From assembly GCF_033807715.1 (NCBI RefSeq), contig NC_084597.1:13480170-13544169 (forward strand): 64,000 bases of DNA, in the 5' to 3' direction. The DNA is from Cololabis saira (taxonomy: Eukaryota; Chordata; Actinopteri; Beloniformes; Belonidae). Within the stretch, counting starts at the first letter, position 1, and each line of letters begins with the position of its first letter. The position numbers were made by a program, and so were the translations under genes. This document shows positions 51,536-62,035 of the stretch, one piece after another. The notes beneath the pieces are model-generated. The model saw only the letters and a list, made by a program, of their open reading frames with translations, did no database searches and had not been told where the DNA came from.

Positions 51536-52961
51536 TTGTCTCATCTGATTTATAATCTTACCCTCCCGGTATGATCCACAGCAGTAATACATGACGCTGC
51601 TTCAAAACTGTTCCACATCATTTGCAAAGGACTTTACTGGCTCAACAAATGTCGCTTTCTACATATGAGCTGACACAGATGCAGCCACAGGCATATTTGA
51701 CAATTAAACTGACGTATTAGAGGAAAAATGAATGAATGAATGAAACCCAAAAGTAAAATGTGTCCAAATAGCTGGCTGGGAGATGGAGGATTGAGCCAGA
51801 GCATCGGATCAACAGAGCATCCTGCAGAAAGAGTTTAACATGAGGACCGCAGTGAACGCAGAGATGCTGAGTGTTGCTTTGGCTGGCGCAGGAGCCTGGC
51901 AAGGCAGCGCTCTCAGAGTAATAGGATTACTGGGACAAACTTTGTCAGATCACATGCACTGAAACCCCTTGAGCAGCCACTAAAAGCGAGACAATCATCA
52001 CCGATATAGCTATATCCATATAGTAGAAACCCTGGCTTATGTGTGTAAATTAAGCATAATGATCCTAACTAGAGGTGAACATTTTAGGATTTCAAATGGA
52101 GAAAAGTTTTAAACCTTTTATGGTGCAGTTTATCAAAAACAGTTGTCGATTCATTAATGTGATGAAAGAAAATGTTGAGTCTTGTGTTTTTCAGTCAAAA
52201 ATTCAAAAATTAATTCCAGCCTTTTAAATGGGACAATGCAGTTTTCTCTCGAAGGCGCCTCAGTATTTTCTTTCTCAGAATTTCACAGCCTAACCGTTTA
52301 AAAATACGTATCACCAATGAAGAAAACAATTATTATTTCATTGCATTAACAAAAGCATTTAAAAGACCATCTGATAAACAATAATACTCAAGCATATCAA
52401 GATATGGCGTTACAAAGGGAAAATGTTAATGGTCAGGACACTGGAGAGGAATCACAACAACGGATAAAGGCGACAGCGATTTAAGTAGGTGATGAACCAC
52501 TTTGTACTGTCAGGTTTGCGTACGAGGCTGTTTTCAGGGGGCAAACGCTGGGTGTGAATTGGGGGCGCCATCTGGGGCTCCTCTAAACATGCTCCACAAA
52601 GCCCCTTCAAAGAGGCTTTAAGAGGGTATGAGACAATTCATGATGGCTAAACATGAGAGGCTTAAATATGACCTGAATGGACTCCAGCAACTCTTCATCC
52701 AACTCAGGACACTGACAACTTGCCAGAAAAGAGCAGAATTAGCATCCTGCAGAAATGACTGAATCATGACAGCATACCGTCGCAGTTTACGTGCACCGAT
52801 ATAAACAGGTGATGTAAATATCAGCACTGTTTAGTTTCAAAGTTGTTCGGTCCAATGTTTTTATGTGTAAAAACACAATAACAAGACTTTTTTTCACTGC
52901 ATCCGTAGTCATTTATGAATGAAATCCCACCATAAACTAGAAAAATAATGCAGATACGGTA
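51536..52961. other. Intron, no gene seen
   Basis: About 1.4 kb with no recognised features. Confidence 0.5.
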
Positions 52962-52969
52962 ATACTAAG

Positions 52970-53516
52970 CAGTGTTGGTCAAGTTACTTTGAAAAAGTAA
53001 TTAGTTACTGATTACTGATTACTGAACCAAAAAAGTAATCCTGTTACTTTACTGATTACTTATTTTCAAAAGTAATTAGTTACATTACTAGTTACTTTAC
53101 TTAGTTACTTTTCAAAAACATGATGCGCAACCTGAATACACTTTACTGGAACAATATAAAACAATAGAACTTTCAGTTTAATTATATTCTTTGTGCATAT
53201 TCCACCATATAAAATTAAATGACAATAAGTAAATGAAACGGTCTATTTTTAAACTTGTTTATTTTCAGTCTTAAATTTATGCACATTGCGTCGGGCAAAA
53301 TACAGCTCTCTCTGACTTGAACTACAATATAACCTGCGACAAGCTTCAAAACAAATACTGCATTTAGTAACGCAGTGACGCAGCCTTCTTTCAGAAAAGT
53401 AAAGGTAATCTAATTACTGTTTTTGCAATTGTAATCCCTTACTTTACTTGTTACTTGTAAAAAAGTAATCGGATTACAGTAACGCGTTACTTCTAACACG
53501 TTACTGCCCATCACTG
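52970..53516 (+). mobile_element. hAT non-autonomous element, GTTACTTT/GTAATTAG family
   Basis: The ends are CAGTGTTGGTCAAGTTAC and TTACTGCCCATCACTG, with perfect 8-bp TSD ATACTAAG (52962-52969, 53517-53524). The interior is rich in AGTAATTAGTTAC motifs, typical of a family common in vertebrates. Confidence 0.9.
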
Positions 53517-53524
53517 ATACTAAG

Positions 53525-54995
53525 TAACCCCATACTTCCAAAGGATTTAAGAGGGTAAGATGCTGCAAGATGCTGCCAATCATCAGCCAATGGTCCATTG
53601 ATGACATCATTATTAGTAGGTGTGCAGATCTCTGTTACAAGCGTGTGTTAACAAGATGCCAAGAGGGCAAGACGTAAACAATTGTTACTACATATGGAAA
53701 GAGATATAAAACTATGTCCAAACAATTCAGAGTGTAATGTTCCACCGTTATAATGTGTGTTCAAGACAGCTGCCAGTCTTCTCACCCCAAACTCACCCCA
53801 AGATCAGACCAGGCAATGCCCAGATCTACATCATTGATGATATTTACACCTGTGCATTGTTTTTTGTGCTGCTCAGTAATAGGGATGGGTACTGACAAGA
53901 TTTCTACGATTCCAATACCCTTATCGATTCTTATTTGAAAAAAGGGACAACAATGAGGCAAATGACATAATCAGTTCCACGTAGAAGCATAAACTTCGGT
54001 CCACAGACCTCGCTGGCCATGTTCAGTGATAAATCTATAACAGCACAACCAGAATGAGAGGAAAAAATGTGCTGATCAGGTAAGGCGGAGTGTGTTTCAC
54101 AAAAAAACTGCACAGCATTAGGACAAAGTATTTATTCAATTATGTACTACTGTTTAAACGACATGACGTTTTCCAGTTTTTACCTGGTAGCATTAAAACT
54201 GAACTACGTTTTTTTTTTTTTAGATGTTTTTTAAACTAAAGAAACTTTTTTTGCTGCTTAGCTTCTTCCACATCTCTTTACGCAACAAAACTGCATTGTG
54301 GTTCAAGTTGGAGAAGCTGCTTTGAAGCATTTATTGCCATCTGCACTCACATCAGCTCATCAGGGCAGAAAACTGAATGAATGATGAGGGAGGGAACGGC
54401 CCACAAGCCCACGATGATATGCACTTGAGGCATTAGCATGTTTCTGGAGCAGAATCTACATTTTCTGAATCTCTGCTTTTTCATCTTTGCTGCAGCTTTT
54501 GAATAATTTGATTCCAGCCTGATCGCAGTGTAATCTTTTCCAGCGACTTGTCTTCTCACCATGTGTTTGAGTTTGGGAGAGCTTTGATTTCACCTGCTCC
54601 CCTCAGATCTCGGGCTTTCTTCCTGCCACTTTGACTCTGCCTCCCGCTGCATTAGCCCTCATTAGGCAGATCAGAGAAATGCAGGAATATGTTCTGACTT
54701 CCCACAATTATCTTGGCACTATTGTTTTTCTGGCTTTCACTAAACGGACCTCTAAGGGCCTTTCGGAGACAGTTACATGGGATATGAGACATCGCCAAAC
54801 TTGTGTCACTTCAAGCAGTCAAACGAGTAAGCATTCATCCATGAATCGTATTCCCCACCCAGCCTCTGATGCAGGCCCGTCTCTACATTTACATCAAACT
54901 AGCATCATGACACTCTGGATGGCATTTAGTTAAATACGTCATTTTATCCAAACCAAAGAATTTCAACAATTGGTGGATGGATTGCATAGAAACAT
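53525..54995. other. Intron, one small hAT left-end fragment
   Basis: TAGGGATGGGTACTGACAAG at 53880, followed by CGATTCC motifs, resembles a hAT terminus, but no right end follows. Otherwise nothing recognised. Confidence 0.45.
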
Positions 54996-55333
54996 AGTAA
55001 CCACGGTAACAGTATCTGTGAACCTCATCATGTTAGTTTTTCCATTGTTAGCATTTTCACAAGCTGACATTTGAATTTAGCTGATATGGCTGCAGACTCG
55101 TCGTCTTGCCTCTGGGTCATAAGCACGGAAGCAGTGCAGTGATCATCCCAGTGATCATCCCAGTTATCACGCTGCATCCTGAGCACTACTCATCTCCAGG
55201 AAGTCTTTTGGTTCATCACCAAAGGCATTCAGAATTCTTGAATGCCTGTAATCTGCCTATCAGTGTATCAATAATAGGAAACCAAAGAGCTACAGAGGGA
55301 AATCAAATCACACACACGCACATGCACACACAC
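54996..55333 (+). repeat. Dispersed ~300-bp unit with CA-rich tail, copy B
   Basis: This is the same unit as 14523-14892, with a few substitutions and two small insertions (TAG near 55036, ATGG near 55087). The CA-rich run is shorter (55307-55333). The hAT element at 55357 begins 23 bp later. Confidence 0.75.
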
Positions 55334-56119
55334 TATAAAATAAATATGGTCTATACCAGGGGTCGGCAACCCGCGGCTCTAGAGCCGCATGCGGCTCTTT
55401 AGCGCTGCCCTAGTGGCTGCTGGAGCTTTTTCAAAAATGTTTAACCTTTTTTTTTTCAATTTTTTTTTCTTTTTTTTCCCTTTTTTCTTTGTTTATTCTT
55501 TTTTTTATTCTTTTTTCCTTTTTCTTTTCCTTTTTAATCTCGACATTTCAACTTTTTTCTCGACATTTCAACATTTATCTCGAAATTTTGACTTTTTTCT
55601 CGAAATTTTGACTTTTTTCTCGACATTTCAACATTTATCTCGAAATTTTGACTTTTTTCTCGAAATTTTGACTTTTTTTCTCGACTTTTTTCTCGAGATT
55701 GTACTTCAACATTCATCTCGACATTTTGACTTTTATCTCGAAATTTTGACTTTTTCCTCATCATTTCAACTTTTTCCTCGACATTTTGACTTTTTTCTCG
55801 ACATTTCGACTTTTTTCTCGAAATTTTTTTTTTAATTCAAGATCTTTTTATTAAAATTTTCACAAAGTAAAAAAGGTGAAATGCTGCATGTCAATTACAA
55901 ACATTTTGATTAGGCATGGGCATGTTAATCATAGCATACACCAGTGTACAGAATATAAAAAACAATTAAACAGTATGAAAAAATATAAAATAGTAACAAA
56001 AACAAACTACAGACCAAACTAATCCCTCCCCTGTCACTGCCAGATTACTAATCACAATATGAGGTCACTCTAACATCAAAAGCCTGCACTAGGAATATAA
56101 AAGAAATATGAAGTATAGT

Positions 56120-59100
56120 TCACAGGGTCTGGAATGCTTCTAGAAAAGGTCCCCACACTTTCTGGAACTTATTTGATTGCTGAAGCGAGTATCTAATTTT
56201 CTCCAGTTTTAAGCAGGACATGATGTCTTCCAGCCATTGCGCACGAGTAGGAGGGAAGGGATCCTTCCACCTGAACAGAATTGCCCGACGAGCCAAAAGG
56301 GAGGCAAAAGACAAAGTGTGCCCCTGTGCAGTGGTTAACTTCCTTCCTCCCTCCATGACCCCAAACAGGGCAGTCAGTGGGTTTGGTTCTAATCTGATTT
56401 TAAGCACCAGAGAGAGAGTATGAAATACTTCCATCCAGTACTTATTTAGACATGGGCAGGACCAGTACATGTGGATGAGAGAGGCTTCTGCTACCTTACA
56501 TCTTACACAGTATGGACTAATATCTGGGTACATGGAGGATAACTTTGCTTTGGAAATATGAGCCCTGTGTACCACTTTAAACTGAATTAAGCAGTGACGT
56601 GCGCACAGGGAGGTTGTATTAACCAGTTTGAGTATGGACTCCCAGGTATCCTCTGATAAGGGAAGCCCTAAGTCCTGCTCCCATGCTGCTTTGAGTTTAT
56701 CTGTAGGGGCACTCCTAAGATCCAGCAACATGCCATAGAAAGACGAAATGAGCCCCTTTTTGAATGGGTCTGTGGCAAGAACTTTGTCAACTGTGGTCGA
56801 GCCTATCGATGCACCAGGGCTGGGTGTCTGGGAAAGAACAAAATGTCTAGCCTGAAGATACCTAAAGAAATGTGATTTTGGAAGGCTGAATTTACTACTT
56901 AACTGCTCAAAAGATGCCACGGTGCCGTCTATGAACATATCTCTAAAACGAATCATACCCCTCCTGTGCCATTCCTGGAAGGTGGGGTCCTCAAGGGATG
57001 GTTTGAAAGAGTGATTTGATGCAATGGGGCTAAGAAGAGAGAAGCTGTGAAAACCAAAAAACTTCCTAAATTGGGCCCAAATTCTAAGAGAATGTTTAAC
57101 CACTGGGTTTTTGATTGATTTAAGTGAAGGAAGTGGAAGTGAGGAGCCGAGTAGGGCAGGAATTGACAGGTCATCAGTTGGATGTAACTCCATCGCCACC
57201 CAGTCAGGGCGGTCAGCGCCGTCGCAGTAGAAGGACCAGAATGCAAGGCAGCGCAGGTTAGCAGCCCAATAATAATAACGAAAGTTTGGGAGGGCCAGAC
57301 CACCTGCAGACTTAATTTTTTGAAGGTGAGTTTTGTTCAAACGTGGCCGTTTACCCCGCCATAGGTATGAAGATATAACTGAGTCAAGGGACTGAAAAAA
57401 AGAACCAGGAATAAAGAGTGGTAAGGTCTGGAAAAGGTACAAAAATTTAGGTAAAATGGTCATTTTAACTGAATTGATGCGACCCACAAGAGACATTGAC
57501 AGGGGTGACCATTGTGTAAGGGTTTGTTTGGTCTCATTTAACAATGAGATAAGATTCTCTTGGAGCAGGTCTTTGTGTTTCCTTGTCACAGATATGCCTA
57601 AATAGGAGAATTTGTCATTTGCGATTTTAAAGGGAAAATTGGAAAGGTCTAAAGCATGCGATTCGAGATTGGTAGGGAAAAGCTCACTTTTGCTGAGATT
57701 CAGTTTATAGCCTGAGAGTTTCCCAAACTGACTGAGAAGTGACAGCGCAGGGGGTAATGAGGCCAGAGGGTGAGAGATGAAAAGCAAGAGGTCATCGGCA
57801 TAAAGCGAGACCTTATGTTCCCTGCCACCTCTCCAGATACCGGACACATCCTCACAAGATCGGAGCGCTGTGGCAAGCGGTTCGATAGCCATGTCGAAAA
57901 GCATGGGACTAAGGGGGCACCCCTGACGGGTTCCACGATGCAGATTAAATGGTTTTGACCGTTGAGAGTTCGTACGAATTGAGGCTGTTGGGTGTAAATA
58001 GAGAAGTTTAATCCACAGAGCAAAGTTCGGACCAAAACCAAACCTGTCCAGCACAGCAAAGAGATAATCCCATTGGACGCGATCAAATGCTTTCTCCGCA
58101 TCCAGAGAGACAACGCATTCAGGGATAGCCTCAGAGGCAGAGTAGATAATATTGAACAGTCGCCTTGTGTTGAAGTAAGACTGCCTACCTTTAATGAAGC
58201 CAGTTTGGTCTTCAGATATAATTGTGGGGAGGGCATTCTCCAGCCTATGGGCTAGGACTTTAGCTAGGATTTTAGCATCTGTGTTTAAGAGGGAGATGGG
58301 CCTGTAGGAGGCGCATTCGGTAGGATCCTTCCCTTTTTTAGCTATGAGGGTGATGCAGGCCTCCGAAAAAGAAGGAGGGAGGGAACCGTGGCTGAAGGAT
58401 TCTGAAAGAACTGTAGATAGCAGTGGGGAAAGCAGAGTAGAAAATTTCTTTAGAAATTCCGCCGGGAAGCCATCAGGGCCAGGACATTTACCCGACTGCA
58501 GTGAAGAAATGGCTCGAGTAATTTCCATCAGGGATATCGGTTCTTCTAATGTCTTCCTTAGATCTGGTGAAAGACTGGGAATACTAAGACTATTTAAAAA
58601 GTCCGCAATCTCATCTCGATCAGTCTGAGATTCCGAGGTGTATAGCTGGGTATAAAAGTCCCTGAATGCTTCATTTATGAGTAAGTGGTCTGTAGTTACA
58701 TGGCCATTTGGTAATCGAATCCTAGAAATATTTTGTTTAGCCTTAGAGCCTTTAAGTTGGTTGGCTAATAATTTGTCAGATTTGTCTCCATAAACATAAA
58801 ACCTGGTTTTACTTTTCAGAAGTGACTGTTCAATTGGGTGAGTGGTAAGCAGGTCAAATTTAGTTTTAAGTTCTAGCCGCTTTTTGTAAAGATCTGGGGA
58901 TTTAGTCCGAGAATATTCTTCATCGACCTCTTTGATTTGGCGGGCAAGGTCTGATCGCTCCCTATAAGATTTTTGCCTCACCCTAGCAGTGTAGGATATA
59001 ATCTGTCCCCGGAGATAAGCTTTGAGGGAGTCCCAGACAGTTAGACTAGACATTCCTGGAGTCATATTCGTGGATAGGAAAAAGGCTATTTCCGTTTCCA

Positions 59101-59893
59101 TAGATTTAACAAAATTTGTGTCCGACAACAGAGTTGAATTGAATCGCCACTGTCTGTCTCTCTGAGGTAGGTCAGGAAGGGACATGGTTAGAACCACAGG
59201 AGCGTGGTCGGAAATGACAATGCTCTGATAAGCACAGGAATGAACCAGGGGAATCAGTTGATTATCAATAAAAAAATAATCAATCCTCGAGTATGTGTGG
59301 TGCACTTGTGAGAAAAAGGAGTATTCTCTGTCACATGGATGTAAAGAACGCCACACATCACAAACACCGTAGTCAGAAAGGAACGCCTGAATAAGACGGG
59401 CTGACTTACTTGCTGTGCCGGGGTTGGTAGAGGATCGGTCTAGGACTGGGTCGAGCCAGCAATTAAAATCACCACCCAGTATGAGAGAATATGTATTAAG
59501 GTCAGGGAGCAGTGAAAACAGTCGTTCAAAAAAGGCTGCATCATCTGAATTAGGGGCATAAACGTTCACAAGTACGACCAATGTATTGAATAATTTCCCA
59601 GAAACGATCACGTAGCGACCAAACTTGTCAGAAATCACATTGTGCTGCTCAAATGAAACATCCGGACTGATCAGAACTGAAACTCCTCGGGCCTTAGCTT
59701 GAAAGGAGGAGTGAAATCTCTGCCCTGACCACCTCGGGAACAGGCGGCTATTATCAGAACTGCGAATATGAGTTTCTTGTAGAAAGGCTATTTCTGTTTT
59801 AAGGTGTTTTAGATGTGAGAAGATCCTCTTCCTTTTAACAGGGTGATTCAGACCCTTAACATTCCAGCTCACCAACTTCAAGTATCTACTCAT
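56120..59893 (-). CDS. LINE ORF2: APE endonuclease and reverse transcriptase
   Basis: A 1257-residue intact ORF that nicks the target and reverse-transcribes LINE RNA. The N-terminal APE-type endonuclease has Asn11 (SWNVKG), Glu40 (LQETH), VNVYAPN at 109-115, GGDFN at 140-144, RIDYFF at 203-208 and SDH at 228-230, so all key residues are present. Reverse transcriptase: PGPDGFPAEF (471-480), YRPISLLN (530-537), SLDAEKAFDRV (596-606), GTRQGCPLSP (654-663) and the catalytic YADD at 698-701. Near the C terminus a Cys/His cluster C1129-x2-C-x8-H-x4-C1146 matches the L1-type motif. No stop or frameshift was seen. The best family guess is the L1 superfamily, Tx1-like branch. Confidence 0.96.
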   Translation of the reverse strand: MSRYLKLVSWNVKGLNHPVKRKRIFSHLKHLKTEIAFLQETHIRSSDNSRLFPRWSGQRFHSSFQAKARGVSVLISPDVSFEQHNVISDKFGRYVIVSGKLFNTLVVLVNVYAPNSDDAAFFERLFSLLPDLNTYSLILGGDFNCWLDPVLDRSSTNPGTASKSARLIQAFLSDYGVCDVWRSLHPCDREYSFFSQVHHTYSRIDYFFIDNQLIPLVHSCAYQSIVISDHAPVVLTMSLPDLPQRDRQWRFNSTLLSDTNFVKSMETEIAFFLSTNMTPGMSSLTVWDSLKAYLRGQIISYTARVRQKSYRERSDLARQIKEVDEEYSRTKSPDLYKKRLELKTKFDLLTTHPIEQSLLKSKTRFYVYGDKSDKLLANQLKGSKAKQNISRIRLPNGHVTTDHLLINEAFRDFYTQLYTSESQTDRDEIADFLNSLSIPSLSPDLRKTLEEPISLMEITRAISSLQSGKCPGPDGFPAEFLKKFSTLLSPLLSTVLSESFSHGSLPPSFSEACITLIAKKGKDPTECASYRPISLLNTDAKILAKVLAHRLENALPTIISEDQTGFIKGRQSYFNTRRLFNIIYSASEAIPECVVSLDAEKAFDRVQWDYLFAVLDRFGFGPNFALWIKLLYLHPTASIRTNSQRSKPFNLHRGTRQGCPLSPMLFDMAIEPLATALRSCEDVSGIWRGGREHKVSLYADDLLLFISHPLASLPPALSLLSQFGKLSGYKLNLSKSELFPTNLESHALDLSNFPFKIANDKFSYLGISVTRKHKDLLQENLISLLNETKQTLTQWSPLSMSLVGRINSVKMTILPKFLYLFQTLPLFIPGSFFQSLDSVISSYLWRGKRPRLNKTHLQKIKSAGGLALPNFRYYYWAANLRCLAFWSFYCDGADRPDWVAMELHPTDDLSIPALLGSSLPLPSLKSIKNPVVKHSLRIWAQFRKFFGFHSFSLLSPIASNHSFKPSLEDPTFQEWHRRGMIRFRDMFIDGTVASFEQLSSKFSLPKSHFFRYLQARHFVLSQTPSPGASIGSTTVDKVLATDPFKKGLISSFYGMLLDLRSAPTDKLKAAWEQDLGLPLSEDTWESILKLVNTTSLCARHCLIQFKVVHRAHISKAKLSSMYPDISPYCVRCKVAEASLIHMYWSCPCLNKYWMEVFHTLSLVLKIRLEPNPLTALFGVMEGGRKLTTAQGHTLSFASLLARRAILFRWKDPFPPTRAQWLEDIMSCLKLEKIRYSLQQSNKFQKVWGPFLEAFQTL

Positions 59894-60539
59894 AATATCT
59901 AAGAAGAAAAATTAGGTGTGCACAATGACCTAGGCAGAAAAAAAGAAAACGGAAAGGAGGTTGAATGTGACCCACATTAAGTAATGAGTTGAAAAGAGTT
60001 AATGCAAAGTTTCTGGCAGTGACATATCCCCCCGACCCACCCCCCCCCAACTAAGACAGCTGCTATAGAAAAATAAAAAAAAAGCAGCAAGCTCTTCAAA
60101 ACAAACAAAGTGCAATAACGCATCTTCCAATCCTACACACTAATAGCTTTTGCTCCCGTATCATGGGTGTATACATATTAGCACCTTAAAACGTGTAGAT
60201 ATAAATAAAAAAAAGAAATACCCTCTCAAATCTTGACCTGGAAGTCCCGATATGAGCCCAGAAATATTTGTACAAAAATATAAAATATAAAACGTCCGAC
60301 TTAAGCAGCGTAAAAGTAAGGTTAACAGCTTACAATTATTACAAAACTTATAGGTAAATCGGAAAAGCTTTTTTTTTTTTTCTCTCCCTCTTCACCACTT
60401 ATTTTCCCCCTTCCCTCAAATAGCCAAAAAGAACTGCAAATTAATAATATTTGCAAAAGGGCAGTCAAACTAACAACAGAGAAAATACTGGTTGTCGCGG
60501 GGTTACTCACCCTCCCCTCAGGAATAATGTGGCTCACGT

Positions 60540-60570
<31 letters not shown>

Positions 60571-60664
60571 AGAGAAAAAAAAAGTCAGTCCGTGAGCGTC
60601 AGTGAGCCGCACCGGGCTGCAGGCGGAGCCGTGACAGCCTCCAACGGTCCCGTTACGGCGGGTT
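59894..60664 (-). other. LINE inter-ORF region
   Basis: 771 bp separate ORF1 from ORF2, far longer than the ~60 bp of mammalian L1. It contains a long A/T homopolymer (A27 on plus at 60541-60567), a C8-9 run near 60040 and A-rich runs. No conserved reading frame. It may hold a separate translation signal for ORF2 or be a relic of recombination. Confidence 0.7.
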
Positions 60665-61459
60665 TTAAGTTTTGCTGCGACTCGTGATGAATTTGCGCGC
60701 CTCATCCACGGAGCCGATCCACTTCCTGGCCCCCCCGGACAGCGTTAGCCGGAGCCGGGCGGGGAAGAGCAGAGCCGGCCTCAGACCCAGCTGGTACAGC
60801 TCCGACATGACTCCGCTGTATTCCGCTCGTTGGCTGGCAACTTCGGGGCTGTAATCCTCCACTATCCGGATGGGGTGGCCGCGATATTCCACCTTTCCTC
60901 TCCGGCGCGCCTCCCTGATGAGGATATCTTTCGTCTGGTACCGGTGAAGGCGGAGGATGACCGGACGCGGTCTCTGTCCCGGGGCCGGCTTGGCAGCGAG
61001 CGAGCGGTGCGCTCTGTCTATCTCTGGCGGTGACGGCAGCGTATCGTTCCCGAACACCTCACACAGCAGCTTGGAGAAGAAAGCCGTTGGAGACCCGCCC
61101 TCGGTAGACTCCGGTAAGCCCAGGATACGGATGTTCTGCCTTCTGCTTCGGCTTTCCAAATCCACCACCTTAGCCTTCAGCCGAGCATTATCATCCCGTA
61201 GAGTCGAGCAGATGCCTTCAAGGTCCGTAACTCGCTGGCTGAGGTCTTCTGTGGCGAGTTCAAGGGACGAAACCCGTTGGCCATGGTCCTCGACCGCGAG
61301 CCGCGTTTGGTCGAGTTTGGAGTCGAGCTGACTGAAAGTATTTTTGAACTCGGCGGCCAGGGCAGCGCGGTGTTCCTCCAGCAACGTGGTAATGGCCGCC
61401 AGGGTTAAGACAGCGCCAGCCTTGTCCTTTTTTCCCGACTTGCCGCTCTTCGAAGCCAT
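60665..61459 (-). CDS. LINE ORF1 protein (L1 ORF1p-like RNA-binding protein)
   Basis: An RNA-binding chaperone that coats LINE RNA. I chose the start at MASKSGKSGKKDKAG because ATGG has a purine at -3; an in-frame ATG 30 bp upstream (61489) would add MSRTSPLTSE. Numbering from that upstream Met: a basic N terminus, a long coiled coil (about 35-115, heptads of Leu/Val), RRQNIRILGLPE at 117-128 opening the RRM-like domain, then IREARRRGKV and RGHPIRIVEDYSPEVASQR (203-221) as the C-terminal domain. The order is that of L1 ORF1p (Transposase_22). 264 residues is a normal length for fish L1. Confidence 0.9.
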   Translation of the reverse strand: MASKSGKSGKKDKAGAVLTLAAITTLLEEHRAALAAEFKNTFSQLDSKLDQTRLAVEDHGQRVSSLELATEDLSQRVTDLEGICSTLRDDNARLKAKVVDLESRSRRQNIRILGLPESTEGGSPTAFFSKLLCEVFGNDTLPSPPEIDRAHRSLAAKPAPGQRPRPVILRLHRYQTKDILIREARRRGKVEYRGHPIRIVEDYSPEVASQRAEYSGVMSELYQLGLRPALLFPARLRLTLSGGARKWIGSVDEARKFITSRSKT

Positions 61460-61625
61460 CTCGGAGGTAAGTGGGCTCGTTCGAGACAAAAAAAAAAAAA
61501 AAACAGCAACAGGGAATCCCTTTTAAAGGAAAAAGTTTGAAAGTTTGAGGGCTTGGTGGTTTAAAAAGTTTGGCATTTACGGGAGCACTCGCGAAACACG
61601 TCTACTCCATCTGCTCACCAACCGG
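61460..61625 (-). other. LINE 5' UTR
   Basis: About 166 bp from the 5' TSD to the ORF1 start, containing a T15 tract on the sense strand (61489-61503 on plus). It is short for an L1 promoter region. Confidence 0.6.
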
Positions 61626-62035
61626 CTTTTTTCTCGAAATTTTGACTTTTTTCTCGACATTTCGACTTTTTTCTCGAGATTGTACTTCAACATTCATCTC
61701 GACATTTTGACTTTTTTCTCAAAATTTTGTCTTTTTCCTCATCATTTCAACTTTTTTCTCGACATTCCGACTTTTCCCTCGACATTTCGACTTTTTTCTC
61801 GACATTTTGCCTTTCGCCATTTGCCTGCATTATAAGACTTATACGAGACTTTTCATTTTTTGCGGCTCCAGACATATTTGTTTTTTTGTGTTTTTGGTCC
61901 AATATGGCTCTTTCAACATTTTGGGTTGCCGACCCCTGGTCTATACCAAGTACCCCCATGATTCAACAGCTTGCAGTTCCACCTGCAGCAGAAGACTTTA
62001 CTCGTCACTCACTTTTACTGAGGATGAATTCAGCC

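Larger units (their letters stand above)
55828..61625 (-). mobile_element. Full-length L1-Tx1-type LINE
   Basis: The 5.8-kb element is flanked by an 18-bp perfect TSD, CTTTTTTCTCGAAATTTT (55810-55827 and 61626-61643). Removing the element and one TSD copy restores the hAT internal repeat. On the minus strand the order is: ~166-bp 5' UTR, ORF1 (61459-60665), 771-bp inter-ORF region, ORF2 (59893-56120), ~290-bp 3' UTR, short A tail (T10 on plus at 55824-55833). Both ORFs are open, which suggests recent insertion. It is in the sense orientation of NOS1AP. Confidence 0.93.
55357..61938 (+). mobile_element. hAT element with CTCGACATTT internal repeats, split by a LINE
   Basis: The ends CAGGGGTCGGCAACCCGCGG and GGGTTGCCGACCCCTG, with perfect 8-bp TSD GTCTATAC (55349-55356, 61939-61946). 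Its own DNA is only 55357-55827 plus 61644-61938; the rest is the L1-type LINE. The internal ~20-bp units are better preserved than in the relative at 6402-6930. Confidence 0.9.

Noticed and set aside
57700..58236. 178-codon frame inside the LINE
   Set aside because: Alternate frame of ORF2 on the same strand; shadow of the real gene.
60322..60705. 127-codon minus-strand frame between the LINE ORFs
   Set aside because: It overlaps the end of ORF1 in another frame, runs through the T27 homopolymer as poly-Phe, and has no domain.
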